A stretch of DNA of 64,000 bases, taken from assembly GCA_024195265.1 (NCBI GenBank), contig JAJLRJ010000008.1:28151932-28215931 (forward strand), written 5' to 3'. The stretch comes from Dendrophyllia cribrosa. Its lineage: Eukaryota > Cnidaria > Anthozoa > Scleractinia > Dendrophylliidae. Shown piece after piece: positions 16,581 through 25,487 of the stretch (within the stretch, counting starts at the first letter, position 1; the number at the start of each line of letters is the position of its first letter). The notes below the pieces were generated by a model. The model did not search any database. It was not told the origin of the DNA and saw nothing but the letters and a program-made list of their open reading frames with translations. A program made the translations under genes and the position numbers.

Positions 16581-17827
16581 TTAGTACTGTACAGATTCCA
16601 GCTGCCTGCCCATGATGCTCATCTGTGCGTCTGAGATGGTGAAGATGTGGCAGAGTGCGTTTCCAGAGCCTGTGCCGTTTCGTACGATCTCGAGTTGCAC
16701 GCCAGTGTGTTGACGAGCCGTTGGCCGCCGCCGTGCAGGGATGTGTCAGCCATGGTCCGCAGGTCAATCCAGAGACCAAACTTGTTGTCTGTGAGATATT
16801 TGGTCAAGTTCATGTTAGGCCTGCCGTCCGTGCGTGGGTTGAAGTGTCGGGTCACTTCTCTCCACATGTCTGTACCACTGATGCCCTCGTTGTAAAGCCT
16901 GTTTGGAACACCGTTGACTGTGACATACACTATGGTGATGTCGGGATTGAAATAGTTCTCAGAGTCCCTGGCACCCGCCGTGTAGGGGTTGATGAACAGC
17001 AAGAGGATGCCCTTGAGAGACCGGCGCTGTGGGTTAACCCTAAGATTCAGCCGAGTGTCACCACTTTTTGAGAATGGATACATCCGATCTCGCATTACCA
17101 GGTCATAAGCGAACTCCTTGACACTGGTGTAAGTGCTTGTTGCCTCGTCGGCCAGCTCCTTACTTCTAATCGTCTCATACTCCAGCCGGATGTTTTCCAA
17201 CTTGTACACGAGCTTGCTTGTGTCTGAGCCTCGGACAACTTGGTTTGCGGGAGCGAAGGTTAGTTCGAAGACCAGATCGTTATACAGTGCTTGAGGGTAT
17301 ACAATACCGTGATCAGTCAAGATTTGGTGATCCAGCTTGATGCGATACTTATTCTTGTATATTGTCTCCAGCTTGGTTTCAGCATCCACACCGGAGGACT
17401 TCTTATCGCCAGCACCAGAGCGGATCTTGCACAAATCCACACTCTGGATGCCCTCCATAAGCATGTTGTCCCGCTCATCGGTTGATTTGAATAAGTCTTC
17501 GAAGATCTTGTAGATGTCGTACCCAACTGTGTCCTGGACAGTGGTGGCTGCAAACTTTACAACGAATTTGCCCACCAGGGCCCGAGAAACATTTTGCACG
17601 AGAAAGTTGTTTACATGGCCGCCGGCTAGGCTGATGGTAAACACCAGGGCCAGCGAGCCGGACACAATAACATCGTGCTCGCCAAGCTTGGGCACCGAGA
17701 CATAAAGTGTCTCACCGGGATAGGCCTCAGAGGGGTTGAATGTGATGCGCTTGACGGTTCGCTCTGCTTTCATGGCGCCCAGTGTCTTTTCACTGTGAGA
17801 TGGAAGTAGATTCGGTTACACAGCCAT
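16581..17827 (-). pseudogene. MCP: Major capsid protein, double jelly-roll type, broken
   Basis: The longest open part is 16619-17773 (384 residues). It matches the intact homologue at 33851-35101, which I read as the double-jelly-roll major capsid protein from its length, its beta-rich pattern and its layout (two beta-rich halves, with LKGILLLFINPYTAG between them). Two lesions are visible: the fourth codon from the promoter-proximal ATG (17827) is TAA where element 2 has CAA, and four bases are missing near 16705, which changes the frame of the last 40-50 residues. An internal ATG at 17773 could still give a shortened N terminus. The gene is divergent from the coiled-coil gene across a 44-base promoter. 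Confidence 0.75.
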
Positions 17828-17871
17828 TGGTATATATTTGTGTTTTTAAAATTTATATTTATATACCCACG
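17828..17871. promoter_or_regulatory. Bidirectional late-type promoter, MCP / coiled-coil gene
   Basis: Only 44 bases separate the two divergent ATGs. Each side has its own ATATATAC or TATATAC motif, two bases from the MCP start and five bases from the other, with an AT-rich centre. Confidence 0.65.
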
Positions 17872-19277
17872 ATGGCTGAAGGCGGTTTTGATCCAGGAGA
17901 TATGCCCGATAATCCTTGGGAAGACTGGGGATTGACCACGATGATGATGACGATGACGAACAAGAAGTTGACACAACAACACCCTTTCAACCAGGCGGCA
18001 CATCCACCCCATACCATGGCGGCGAGCAGCATGAAATGCATACAATGCCTCGCGAAGAAAGTGGGCTGCCAAGCACTTCTGACACCGACCGTCTGCTTGC
18101 GGGTGACGAGTTAAGCCAACGTCTTCAACAAAGACGGCAAAATTCAGCTTGGGACGACCTAACAGAGATGTACCCAAATGCTAACAAACAAGCCATCGAA
18201 ACATTTTACGAAACAGATAAAAAAGGAAACCCAAGGCAGTACGTTAAAATGGTTGGTAGGGGAAAAAAGGCATATCCCCTGTTTACACAAAATAATATAA
18301 CACGGCAACTTAGGGAAAATCCACAGCTTTCACAAGAAATCAAAAGCTATCTTGGAAAGTCAATGCTTGATCAGATGAAAAACTTTCAAGCAGAACGTGA
18401 CAAAAATCAACAAGAGCTGCAAGCAAAACAAAAGCAAAAACTACAAATGGAAAAAACGCTTGCAGATAGAGACAAGATTCGTCAAAGCATGGACGAACTT
18501 AGAAATCAGATAAAACATCATGATGACCAGATTCCAGATCTTGAAAATCAGCATGGAACACTGAACGAGCAAGAAATACAACGGTTAACAGATCAAAAGA
18601 AAGAGCTTGAAACAGAACATCAAAATAAAAGAAAACAACTGTTACAGTTTCAGAAAACGGCAAAACAAGCAGAAAAATTACAAGAAGACATCAATAAACT
18701 CACGGTAGATAATAATAACATAAACAGGAACATAAACGAACTTAGTGTAAAAATAGACTCCAAAAAGACACTTGACGAACTGAAACAACAAAAAGAAGAG
18801 CTTGAACAACTAAACGCTGAAGACAGACAAGTGATTGAGGATGAGAACACTTCTCCCTCTGACAGAGCAGCCGCGGAAGACCGGGTTGCTGAACGTGAAG
18901 AAGAGCTGGCAAGGCTCAATACAGAAATTGGGTTGCAGGAAAGGAGCATGTCTTTGAGAGAGAGGGTCAGAGAAATCTTCAAGAAATACGGGTGGACCCT
19001 GCAAGCGATTGTTCTGGCAGCTGGCATCACCATCAGCGCTGTTGTACTCGCTACCTTGAACGGCCTGGCAAAGGCCACCAAGGCAATTGGCAATGGGCTT
19101 AAAGAGCTTGGCAAAAAGGCAGCCAGCGCCTTGCCTGGCCTCATTGGCTCAATTGTGAACTTCATCTTCAAAACGGCTGGGTCGGTCATCTCCTTTCTGG
19201 GCGAACACGCCTGGCTGCTCATCCTTGCCGTGGTGGCCTTCCTTGTTGAAAGGATCACCAAGCGTTCGAAGTCTTGA
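17872..19277 (+). pseudogene. Coiled-coil protein with C-terminal membrane segments, frameshifted
   Basis: The promoter-proximal ATG (17872) opens a short frame that is replaced after about 20 codons by the frame that stays open to 19277 (453 residues from 17916), indicating an indel near 17930. The long middle is a Gln/Lys/Glu-rich coiled coil. The end contains several hydrophobic segments (LQAIVLAAGITISAVVLATL, ALPGLIGSIVNFIF, WLLILAVVAFLVERI). The element 2 homologue (35145-36617) is intact at 490 residues. The pattern fits a virion membrane-associated protein with a possible role in entry or assembly; the family function is not known to me. The C-terminal 120 residues are far better conserved between copies than the N terminus. 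Confidence 0.75.
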
Positions 19278-19283
19278 ACACAC

Positions 19284-21104
19284 TTATCTTAACCAAACGA
19301 AAAGCCCTGCCAAAGCAACCGCACCCACACCAACGACTGCCCTGGAGACGTGATGCGGGTCGGGCTGTGGTTCGGGTGCGGGGGCTGGTGTTGGTGCGGG
19401 GGTTGGTGTGGGTGTGGGTTGTGGTGTGACCTTCGGTTTGGGTGCGATGCCCTGTGCCTGTGTAGCCTGTTTATGTATCGGGTTTGATGGGTGACTGTTT
19501 GGTGGATTAATCTTTGTCGGTCCACCGTCCATGTGGCGAAGGGAGGCTTTTTTCGTGCCCAGATTAACACCACTGTTCACACCCAGCTTCATCCCTTGCG
19601 TTGCCTCCTGTAGATTGTTGTTATACCCGATCACGCTCTCTGTGTTGATAATCATGCGCGAGGGCATGAGCCAGCTTCCGGGTGCTGTCGCAAAGTCCAG
19701 GCGCACTTTCGTTGCTTGGATGGCAAGCTGGTATCGCTGTACGCTTGTTGCGATGTCGTTCAGGATTATGGCCTCCTCTAGATGGGTGAGGAATACTCGC
19801 TGCGTTTCGAACGCCCGGCCTCCTCTTCCAATGATGCTGCTGCGGGTTTTGGCTTGTGAACCAAGAATGCAGTACACAAAGGCCTCGATTGATTGGTTCA
19901 TACGCGCGAGCCCTGGCTGTGTTAGCCCCTGTGCGTAATTTGGCACAAAGTGCTCGAACTGGGTGTCCGCCCCTTGATCGTTACGAACGTAAGTTATTCC
20001 ATTGGCTTTAAAGTTGGGGTCTTTTCTGTCAGTGACACGCTCATCATCGAACAGAGCTAGATCAGAGTCTGGATAAGTGTAATCGGTAGATGTGGGGCCA
20101 TCTCCATAAACCCAAATGTAGACATTCCCAAGTCCGTTGTTCTTGCCGTGTGTGAACCGGAAGTCAGAACTGGGGTCGATGCCGAACTCGATGCAAAGCT
20201 TCTTGTACGCGTCGATGTTGTATTTGTTGTCTTTCTGGTTAAATGGAGGGTCGTCTGGCAAAGCACTCACGCTTTGTTCCCCGCCCATCTGGTAGAGTAT
20301 TCGCCTTGTTGTGAAATAAACGTGAAACTGGTAAAACGACCGGAGCTGTGTGGTTAGAGATAGACTTGAGTTCTTATCGAAGAGAATGTCACGCGATATT
20401 CCACAGCCGGTTGTTGCACACCACAGCGCGAAAGAGAGTTGTTGTGGCCAAAAGCTCATATGAGGACCACCCATCCACTTTCGGCCATATTTGGCGGTTG
20501 TGAAGGATATCTGTGTGTCCCTGAAGATATTTCTGTATTTCGTTGTGAAATACTCAGTTGGCGTGACATAGATCCTTTGCTCTTTGTCATTCAAGATTGC
20601 GCCAATCATCATGTCTTTTTCTATTGTTGTGTCGAAAGCAATGGCAGGGATTGACTTTTCTGGTTGCCCCAACGATAACTGATAAGGGAACCCCCCGTCA
20701 TAGACAAGGCCAAGAGCGTCTTTTTCAGCGCCAGTCCAATCTTTGTGGGGCATTTCTGTGATAAGCCCCCATGAGCCGGGGGCCTTTTTGTAAAGCACTT
20801 CCCCTGTGGCGGTTTTGTGGGTGTCACCATACTCTACTTGCACTTCAAAGTGAGACATATCAGCGCGAGGGAAACGCATTTTGAAGTCTGAGAGCGCCTT
20901 GGCCTTTGCCGCGGCAGAGAGCCTGGCAGCCTCTGGCGAACTCAACCAAGCCATTTCAGGGTCGGGGGGTGGTGGCTTATATGGAGGATGGCTATTGACG
21001 TTTAGGTTTGAATTAAAAGGAGGTGGGGGTCCGTAATTGTGGCCGCCGATGTTTATGCCAAGATTTGAATTAGGATTAAATCCACCAGGCCGTCTGCCAA
21101 ACAT
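19284..21104 (-). CDS. Large conserved virion-type protein, 606 residues
   Basis: A Pro/Asn/Gly-rich N terminus (about 1-60) is followed by a long conserved domain with MSFWPQQLSFALWCATTGCG near 220, NQSIEAFVYCILGSQAKTRS near 410 and a helical region to about 500. A Thr/Pro-rich linker then leads to a terminal membrane segment (AVVGVGAVALAGLFVWLR). I recall similar proteins from cnidarian Polintons but no established function; it does not look like the jelly-roll capsid protein. ATATATAC lies four bases before the ATG. It converges on the coiled-coil gene with a six-base gap. The element 2 copy is interrupted by a transposon and truncated. Confidence 0.8.
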   Translation of the reverse strand: MFGRRPGGFNPNSNLGINIGGHNYGPPPPFNSNLNVNSHPPYKPPPPDPEMAWLSSPEAARLSAAAKAKALSDFKMRFPRADMSHFEVQVEYGDTHKTATGEVLYKKAPGSWGLITEMPHKDWTGAEKDALGLVYDGGFPYQLSLGQPEKSIPAIAFDTTIEKDMMIGAILNDKEQRIYVTPTEYFTTKYRNIFRDTQISFTTAKYGRKWMGGPHMSFWPQQLSFALWCATTGCGISRDILFDKNSSLSLTTQLRSFYQFHVYFTTRRILYQMGGEQSVSALPDDPPFNQKDNKYNIDAYKKLCIEFGIDPSSDFRFTHGKNNGLGNVYIWVYGDGPTSTDYTYPDSDLALFDDERVTDRKDPNFKANGITYVRNDQGADTQFEHFVPNYAQGLTQPGLARMNQSIEAFVYCILGSQAKTRSSIIGRGGRAFETQRVFLTHLEEAIILNDIATSVQRYQLAIQATKVRLDFATAPGSWLMPSRMIINTESVIGYNNNLQEATQGMKLGVNSGVNLGTKKASLRHMDGGPTKINPPNSHPSNPIHKQATQAQGIAPKPKVTPQPTPTPTPAPTPAPAPEPQPDPHHVSRAVVGVGAVALAGLFVWLR

Positions 21105-21148
21105 GATTGTATATATTTATATTTTAAAATGTCCTTATATACACCATC
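21105..21148. promoter_or_regulatory. Bidirectional late-type promoter, 606-residue gene / penton-like gene
   Basis: Forty-four bases separate divergent ATGs, the same length as at 17828-17871. It carries ATATATAC facing left, four bases from the ATG, and TATATAC facing right, six bases from the ATG. Confidence 0.65.
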
Positions 21149-21820
21149 ATGGTTGTGTCAACAATTGTCACGGCTTCGAACCCTCACACGATCTACTTCG
21201 AGCACCCACTGCCGAAACCGAGTTATATCCGTCTTGTTTCTTGCTCAATTTTCAACTCTTGGCATACTTTGAAAGAAGAAGCAAAGATTTCACCAGCAAA
21301 CCCTCCCCCTAATGGTTCATCACGTGAGGCGACCTTACTTCCAGGGCATCACACTATTGAGAGTTTAACAAAAGACTTTGAAAGCCTAAAAGACTTTGAC
21401 AGAAGTTTAAATCTAACAATTGAAACAAACAGGCCATACGGGGCCATGGTCATTACGAATAACAGCAACAGTGTGAAGTTAAGTAATAATCTGGCAGAAT
21501 TGCTTGGCATAAAACCTGTATTGATGCTAATAACCTTCGTCAAGCGTTTAAGGGCACCAAGCACTTACTTCATCCACTGTGATCTGGTTGATAAAGAACA
21601 GAACTTGCTCAATGGCAAACCTTCGAGTGTGTTGGCGCGCTTCGACATTCGTGGGAAATCATTTGAAAAGGTTCATTACGAGACAACACAACAGAACGTC
21701 TTGCGTGACGTCTCGTCTAGTGATTATGTTAACTCTATCACGCTGTCAGTGAGGGATAAAGATGACAACCTCTTCAACTTCAATGGCGCGCCTTTGGAAT
21801 TTGAAGTTGAGTTAAATTAA
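21149..21820 (+). CDS. Penton-like minor capsid protein (probable)
   Basis: The 223-residue protein is beta-rich towards its end, with YFIHCDLVDKEQNLLNGKPS, then DYVNSITLSVRDKDDNLF and a terminus LEFEVELN. This ending and its pairing with the major capsid gene suggest the single-jelly-roll minor capsid (penton) protein of Polintons, which would occupy the capsid vertices. The assignment is by pattern and context, not alignment. The gene is wholly missing from element 2, within a deletion of about 1.4 kb. The next gene starts 24 bases downstream on the same strand. Confidence 0.6.
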   Translation: MVVSTIVTASNPHTIYFEHPLPKPSYIRLVSCSIFNSWHTLKEEAKISPANPPPNGSSREATLLPGHHTIESLTKDFESLKDFDRSLNLTIETNRPYGAMVITNNSNSVKLSNNLAELLGIKPVLMLITFVKRLRAPSTYFIHCDLVDKEQNLLNGKPSSVLARFDIRGKSFEKVHYETTQQNVLRDVSSSDYVNSITLSVRDKDDNLFNFNGAPLEFEVELN

Positions 21821-21843
21821 AAATAATATATATACCCCACGCC

Positions 21844-22566
21844 ATGAGTTCTGCCAATGTGCTACCATCGGCCCCCGAATACAGCCATACACAAAAGATA
21901 TACCCTGACCTTGGGATCACTCAAATCAATGCAGAAGACTTCCGGCTCAAAAAGATCTCTGACTTGCTTAAAGAGCTGTCTGACGAAGCCGAGCATTACC
22001 GTCAGGTCGCAAAGAAATACAAACGAACCCAATCCTTAGTTCATTACTCGGCGGTTGGCCTTGGGTCGCTTTCTGTTGAGCTGTCATCAGGAGCCCTAGC
22101 CACTGCATTGACTGGGTTCGGAATTATTGCAAGTCCAGCACTTGCGGGCATCGCGACCATCTGTGGACTGTCCTCTGTTGGTTTTACAGCTGCTAACAAG
22201 CGATTGGAGCGAAAAGTGACCAAACACGAGAATATCTACACACTGGCCCTGGCTAAACGCAACTCTGTCTATGAACTGGTCTCAAAGGCTCTGGAAGACA
22301 AGAGAATCAGTGATGCAGAATTCACCATAATTACTCGTGAGGTTGAAAAATATCACGAACTCAAAGCTGCAATCAGGGATGGTGTTAAGGCTAAAAAAAA
22401 CGTTGGCACTCAAACACAAGCACCAGACCTCGAGAAACTCAAAAACGAACTTCGCAAGGACGTCAAACAAGATAAGTCTTCTCACCGCAGCATCCAAGTC
22501 CGATTTGAGAGATTAAATTCAGGTTTTAATCTACAAATCTTGAGGGAAAAATCCCGCCACACATAG
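21844..22566 (+). CDS. Membrane protein with helical arms, about 240 residues
   Basis: A helical N terminus (KISDLLKELSDEAEHYRQVAKKYKR) leads to two adjacent hydrophobic segments (SSGALATALTGFGIIASPALAG and following) and then a second helical arm (KLERKVTKHENIYTLALAKRNSVYELVS). I recall this layout from many cnidarian Polinton copies, function unknown. TATATATAC precedes the ATG by eight bases. Compared with element 2 at 42130-42220, about 13 bases are missing near 22472, so the last 30 residues are read in a different frame and the natural end was probably near 22518. Confidence 0.75.
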   Translation: MSSANVLPSAPEYSHTQKIYPDLGITQINAEDFRLKKISDLLKELSDEAEHYRQVAKKYKRTQSLVHYSAVGLGSLSVELSSGALATALTGFGIIASPALAGIATICGLSSVGFTAANKRLERKVTKHENIYTLALAKRNSVYELVSKALEDKRISDAEFTIITREVEKYHELKAAIRDGVKAKKNVGTQTQAPDLEKLKNELRKDVKQDKSSHRSIQVRFERLNSGFNLQILREKSRHT

Positions 22567-22574
22567 ACCAATAA

Positions 22575-22738
22575 TGCTGAAGCGCCCCAAAAAACTTTTT
22601 CAAAAAATAAATTCCGAAGCTCCCCACAAAAACGTTTTCAAAAAATAAATACCGAAGCGCCCCAGAAAAACTTTTTTCAACAAAGTTGGGGCGCTTCGGT
22701 ATTTGTGGGGCGCTTCGGTATGTCCGAGAAGCTTCGAA
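22575..22738. repeat. GAAGCGCCCCA direct and inverted repeat cluster
   Basis: GAAGCKCCCCA occurs three times in direct orientation between A-rich spacers and twice inverted as TGGGGCGCTTCGGTAT. The inverted pair can fold against the direct copies. The cluster lies between the membrane-protein gene and the VLTF3-like gene and is absent at the equivalent place in element 2. Confidence 0.75.
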
Positions 22739-22797
22739 AAGTCGTAATTTTCTAAATACAGCCTTTACACAACAATACCGGAAGTCACGGGAAACCC

Positions 22798-22830
22798 CCA
22801 ATTGAAAAATTGTAATCTCTAAATATAGCC
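22798..22830 (+). promoter_or_regulatory. Early-type promoter of the VLTF3-like gene
   Basis: CCAATTGAAAAA (22798-22809) lies about 25 bases before the ATG at 22831, with AAATATAG just before the start. There is no TATATAC. Element 2 has CCAATTGAA at the same relative place (42267-42275), although the sequences around it differ. Confidence 0.6.
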
Positions 22831-23495
22831 ATGACTGAGTTTGGCGCACGGCTCAATGAACTTGACAAAGAACACAAATTTGCCATCCTTCGCTCGCTAT
22901 ACGGCAGCGATTACACAAAAGAAATACACCGCTTGTGCCTGCCGGAAAAACTTTATCAGTTATGCGAAGATGTGGGTTTGGCAGAGATTGGGCAGCAATA
23001 TCTACAAAAACATTACAATGACATGGAGATTGAACGCTGGGACGAAGACTCCTGTCTTGTTATGACTGTGGTGGCTCCTTTTTGCAATCAATCAATTCTT
23101 GTGAACTTTATTGTAAAAGATGCGGCCGTGTGGAAGTGCTCGATGATGCTAAGGCATGTACACATCAAAACAATTTCCACAGACCAAGTCATCGGCTGGT
23201 ACGAAGTTACGTGTTTGGTTATGCCTTGAACAGGCTTATAAAAAAGCTCAAATATCTGCCTGTACAGTTGACTCTCGATCAAATCCATGAAACGAAACGT
23301 GTCTTCAAACAAATAGAAGGTCGGCTTCCGAGAATATCTTATACGTTTGTGATCTACAAAATCCTGAACATTATAACACCGCTTGAAGCCCCGCAACGAG
23401 TGATTATAAATTACCTGAGACAACAATGGATGTCTGATGCGGTGATAATCAAAAACGAATATTTATGGCATAATGCATTCAGAACTCTGGAGTAA
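22831..23495 (+). pseudogene. VLTF3-like zinc-ribbon transcription factor, frameshifted
   Basis: The first frame (from 22831) covers the N-terminal helical part; a second frame carries the zinc ribbon (CYDCGG, then CELYCKRCG near 23060-23130) and the C-terminal helical domain to 23495. The change of frame lies near 23030-23055. The intact homologue is at 42300-42992. A zinc ribbon followed by a helical domain is the layout of poxvirus-type late transcription factor 3 relatives found in several large DNA viruses and Polinton-like viruses. I infer a role in late transcription. Its 3' end overlaps the nuclease gene by 17 bases, tail to tail. Confidence 0.6.
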
Positions 23496-24591
23496 GCATT
23501 GCCGCTTGCTTCATTAAAAAGGCTTCCAAAACGGCCTTGTCATCGCCTGTGTTTGGAGTTGTGGCAGAGTCCTCGGTGTAAGTATAATTTCTGATTCTTC
23601 CTTTTAACTTTGATAGATTATCATGAAAACATTCAACAGACCTTTGGATTTCCCTCAAGAAATATGGTTTTTTAAACTCCCAAATTTCAGTGAGATCGAG
23701 CAATTTCCAAGCGAACATTGCAACAGGTTTTGGCCCTTCTCTACGCGGGTTAGAGAACGCTTCTTTCATAGCGTTTAAACGTAGAAATTCAGCATTTTTG
23801 TCACGGGCTGTGAACGTCATTCTTATTTTACCATATGAAACCCAAATCTCTTTAGTGGCAATTAAACCCATGACATGTTCAAACAAAGCAATTGATTGTG
23901 TTGCTCCAAGATCAATAAGCTCGGCTTGATTGATCTTGATGTTTTGTTTGCTGAATAGATAACAGACCCCCCAGGCATGAGTTGATTTATTTTTTGTCTT
24001 GTATGTTCTCCCGGCGTTGAGAAAAGAATTGTGAGCTAAACTTGGTTCAAGCTGTTTTAAAGAACACATTCTGAAATAGCCGTCAACAAACAAGCCTTTG
24101 GAGACCATGTCACCACTCAAAGCAAGCCCTGTTTGTATCTGATCGCGATAATAGCTAGGGATTCTGTTCGTCGCTATTTTTCGCTTGAACGGACACTTGA
24201 ACTCTAACAAATTTAATGTGTTATCTTTATTCATGAAATAACCGTCTGGGCTACAAGTGACCTTTCGATAAAGCGGATACTCGCTTGACAGATTAAGAGA
24301 AATGCTGTGACCAAAAACGGAAACAGAATGTTTTTGTTCAAAATACTTGCGTATAATCGGCTCAAACAGATTGCCCCAGGTACAAGCCGCATTGTTGAGC
24401 ATATGTGTTGGCTGAATTTTCTTCATGAGCAAGCTGTGCCGTGATTCAAACGGCGACGATCCTGTCAAGGCAGAAATCTCTGATGCCCCAATTGTTTTTT
24501 GTCTGGCTGAGAGCCAGTCGGCGCTCTTTTGTTTCAGACCAGTGTGTCTCGATTTTAGAAAGTTCATGAACTCTTGTGTTGTCGCCATCAT
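23479..24591 (-). CDS. YqaJ-type viral exonuclease/recombinase (PD-D/ExK)
   Basis: The 370-residue protein has the YqaJ/lambda-exonuclease pattern: KSADWLSARQKTIGASEISALTG near the N terminus, WGNLFEPI (Glu), CSPDGYF (Asp), LLEFKCP (Glu-x-Lys) and YYRDQIQTGL (Gln). Such nucleases resect DNA ends for recombination and genome processing. The start is MM at 24591 or 24588, behind GTATAC and about 25 bases after an ACCAATTGAAAAAAC early-type motif on the minus strand. The gene is absent from element 2. Confidence 0.85.
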   Translation of the reverse strand: MMATTQEFMNFLKSRHTGLKQKSADWLSARQKTIGASEISALTGSSPFESRHSLLMKKIQPTHMLNNAACTWGNLFEPIIRKYFEQKHSVSVFGHSISLNLSSEYPLYRKVTCSPDGYFMNKDNTLNLLEFKCPFKRKIATNRIPSYYRDQIQTGLALSGDMVSKGLFVDGYFRMCSLKQLEPSLAHNSFLNAGRTYKTKNKSTHAWGVCYLFSKQNIKINQAELIDLGATQSIALFEHVMGLIATKEIWVSYGKIRMTFTARDKNAEFLRLNAMKEAFSNPRREGPKPVAMFAWKLLDLTEIWEFKKPYFLREIQRSVECFHDNLSKLKGRIRNYTYTEDSATTPNTGDDKAVLEAFLMKQAAMLTPEF

Positions 24592-24625
24592 TGGTATACG
24601 AAGGGTGAATGTTTTTTCAATTGGT
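24592..24625 (-). promoter_or_regulatory. Early-type promoter of the nuclease gene
   Basis: On the minus strand ACCAATTGAAAAAAC (24611-24625) is followed by GTATAC two bases from the first ATG. This is the same CCAATTGAA word as in the terminal repeats. Confidence 0.6.
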
Positions 24626-24694
24626 GATAACCGCTCAACTCAGTTTGAAAAGCTGTGAGTGATGACTTGCCTTCGATGAAATCAGAAACAAAGC

Positions 24695-25093
24695 TCAAAT
24701 CTCGGATCCTGGGTAGGGGTTTAGAGCCTCCAGGCTTTTGTTTTTAAATGGTTCTTGTTCTTGCTCGTCAAGCCAGGCATTAAGATCATGCGGGCTAATG
24801 TTTGTAAAAACATCTCGAACAACCTCTCGCTGTATAAAAACTCGAGGGTTGTTTTTCACGGGAGGGCAACCATTTCTTAAGTGTCTGTAAACTGTTTGTC
24901 GACAAAATCTTCGATTACAGCCGGGACAAATCACTTTCGGCCGTGATTCTGTTCGCAGATTCTTACAGGCGTATTTTTGATGCCCAGCAAGAGAATAACC
25001 TTGAGCGAAGGTTAAACCACAATATCTGCAAGAGCTGTATTCGAAAAGACCTTGGGCCGCCATGTTCATATCGATCTGCTGTGCCATTGCCAT
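24695..25093 (-). CDS. Zinc-finger protein started in the right TIR, 132 residues
   Basis: The first five codons (MAMAQ) lie in the terminal repeat and are identical to those of the polymerase frame at the other end. The body has two clusters: a C2H2 finger (CRYCGLTFAQGYSLAGHQKYAC) and a second Cys/His cluster (CPGCNRRFCRQTVYRHLRNGC). It is likely a nucleic-acid-binding regulator or terminal-repeat-binding protein; that role is inferred. The region after the fingers is acidic (LNAWLDEQEQEPF). Element 2 has a homologue at 43412-43810. Confidence 0.75.
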   Translation of the reverse strand: MAMAQQIDMNMAAQGLFEYSSCRYCGLTFAQGYSLAGHQKYACKNLRTESRPKVICPGCNRRFCRQTVYRHLRNGCPPVKNNPRVFIQREVVRDVFTNISPHDLNAWLDEQEQEPFKNKSLEALNPYPGSEI

Positions 25094-25371
25094 GTGGGTT
25101 GGTATGCACAGGGGTTGGGTTTCTTCAATTGGCTATACCTCCCTGGGGTGGTGGTCTCGTACCGAACCAGCATTCACAGTGAGTAGTTAGGGACGTTGGT
25201 GCATTCGGGACCACCCCCAAAGACCCCTATGGAGCCTTAATTTAATGATTGCCACCGCCACCCACAGGGCCGACTGGCAGGAGGACCTGTGGGTGGCGGT
25301 GGCAATCATTAAATTAAGGCTCCATAGGGGTCTTTGGGGGTGGTCCCGAATCACCAACGTCCCTAACTACT
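25079..25371. repeat. Right terminal inverted repeat, element 1
   Basis: Inverted partner of 7967-8258. The outer 190 bases (25182-25371) are the palindromic hairpin and the inner part holds the promoter and first codons of the zinc-finger gene. Confidence 0.95.
25094..25132 (-). promoter_or_regulatory. Early-type promoter in the right TIR
   Basis: CCAATTGAAGAAA on the minus strand (25120-25132) lies about 27 bases before the ATG at 25093. It is the inverted copy of the left-end module at 8206-8243. Confidence 0.65.
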
Positions 25372-25376
25372 AGTTT
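25372..25376. repeat. Target-site duplication AGTTT (right, element 1)
   Basis: Matches 7962-7966. Confidence 0.85.
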
Positions 25377-25439
25377 CATCTTAGTTAAGCTTGTTCAGAG
25401 GGTCTTCAGAGGGCAACGCTGTTAGGCCAAGCCTAACTA

Positions 25440-25443
25440 TCTA

Positions 25444-25484
<41 letters not shown>
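25440..25484. repeat. AT microsatellite
   Basis: A (TA)n run preceded by CTAT repeats, in the host spacer between the two Polintons. Confidence 0.95.
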
Positions 25485-25486
<2 letters not shown>

Positions 25487-25487
25487 T

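Larger units (their letters stand above)
7967..25371. mobile_element. Maverick/Polinton element 1
   Basis: A complete element of 17,405 bp is bounded by inverted repeats that both read AGTAGTTAGGGACGTTG inward and by a 5-bp target duplication. It encodes a protein-primed DNA polymerase B, a retroviral-type integrase, a packaging ATPase, a double-jelly-roll capsid protein, a penton-like protein and a nuclease, the gene complement of a virus-like Polinton. The integrase, major capsid, coiled-coil and VLTF3-like genes each carry frame-breaking lesions, so the copy is probably defective although the polymerase is intact. Confidence 0.97.

Noticed and set aside
12979..17871. TATATAC as an ordinary host TATA box
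   Set aside because: It lies only 1-12 bases from the start codons. A normal TATA box would place transcription starts inside the coding regions, so a different mode of recognition is more likely, although leaderless starts cannot be excluded.
18650..19261. 203-residue antisense ORF opposite the coiled-coil gene (and 35960-36634 in element 2)
   Set aside because: Open because of the codon bias of the coiled-coil and membrane segments; it lacks a TATATAC motif and the sense protein explains the conservation.
19284..21104. 606-residue protein as the major capsid protein
   Set aside because: It appears mostly helical with a terminal membrane segment. The 416-residue protein at 33851-35101 has the beta-rich double-jelly-roll pattern.
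22575..22738. Repeat cluster as part of the 240-residue gene
   Set aside because: The frame ends at 22566 and the cluster contains stops in all frames.
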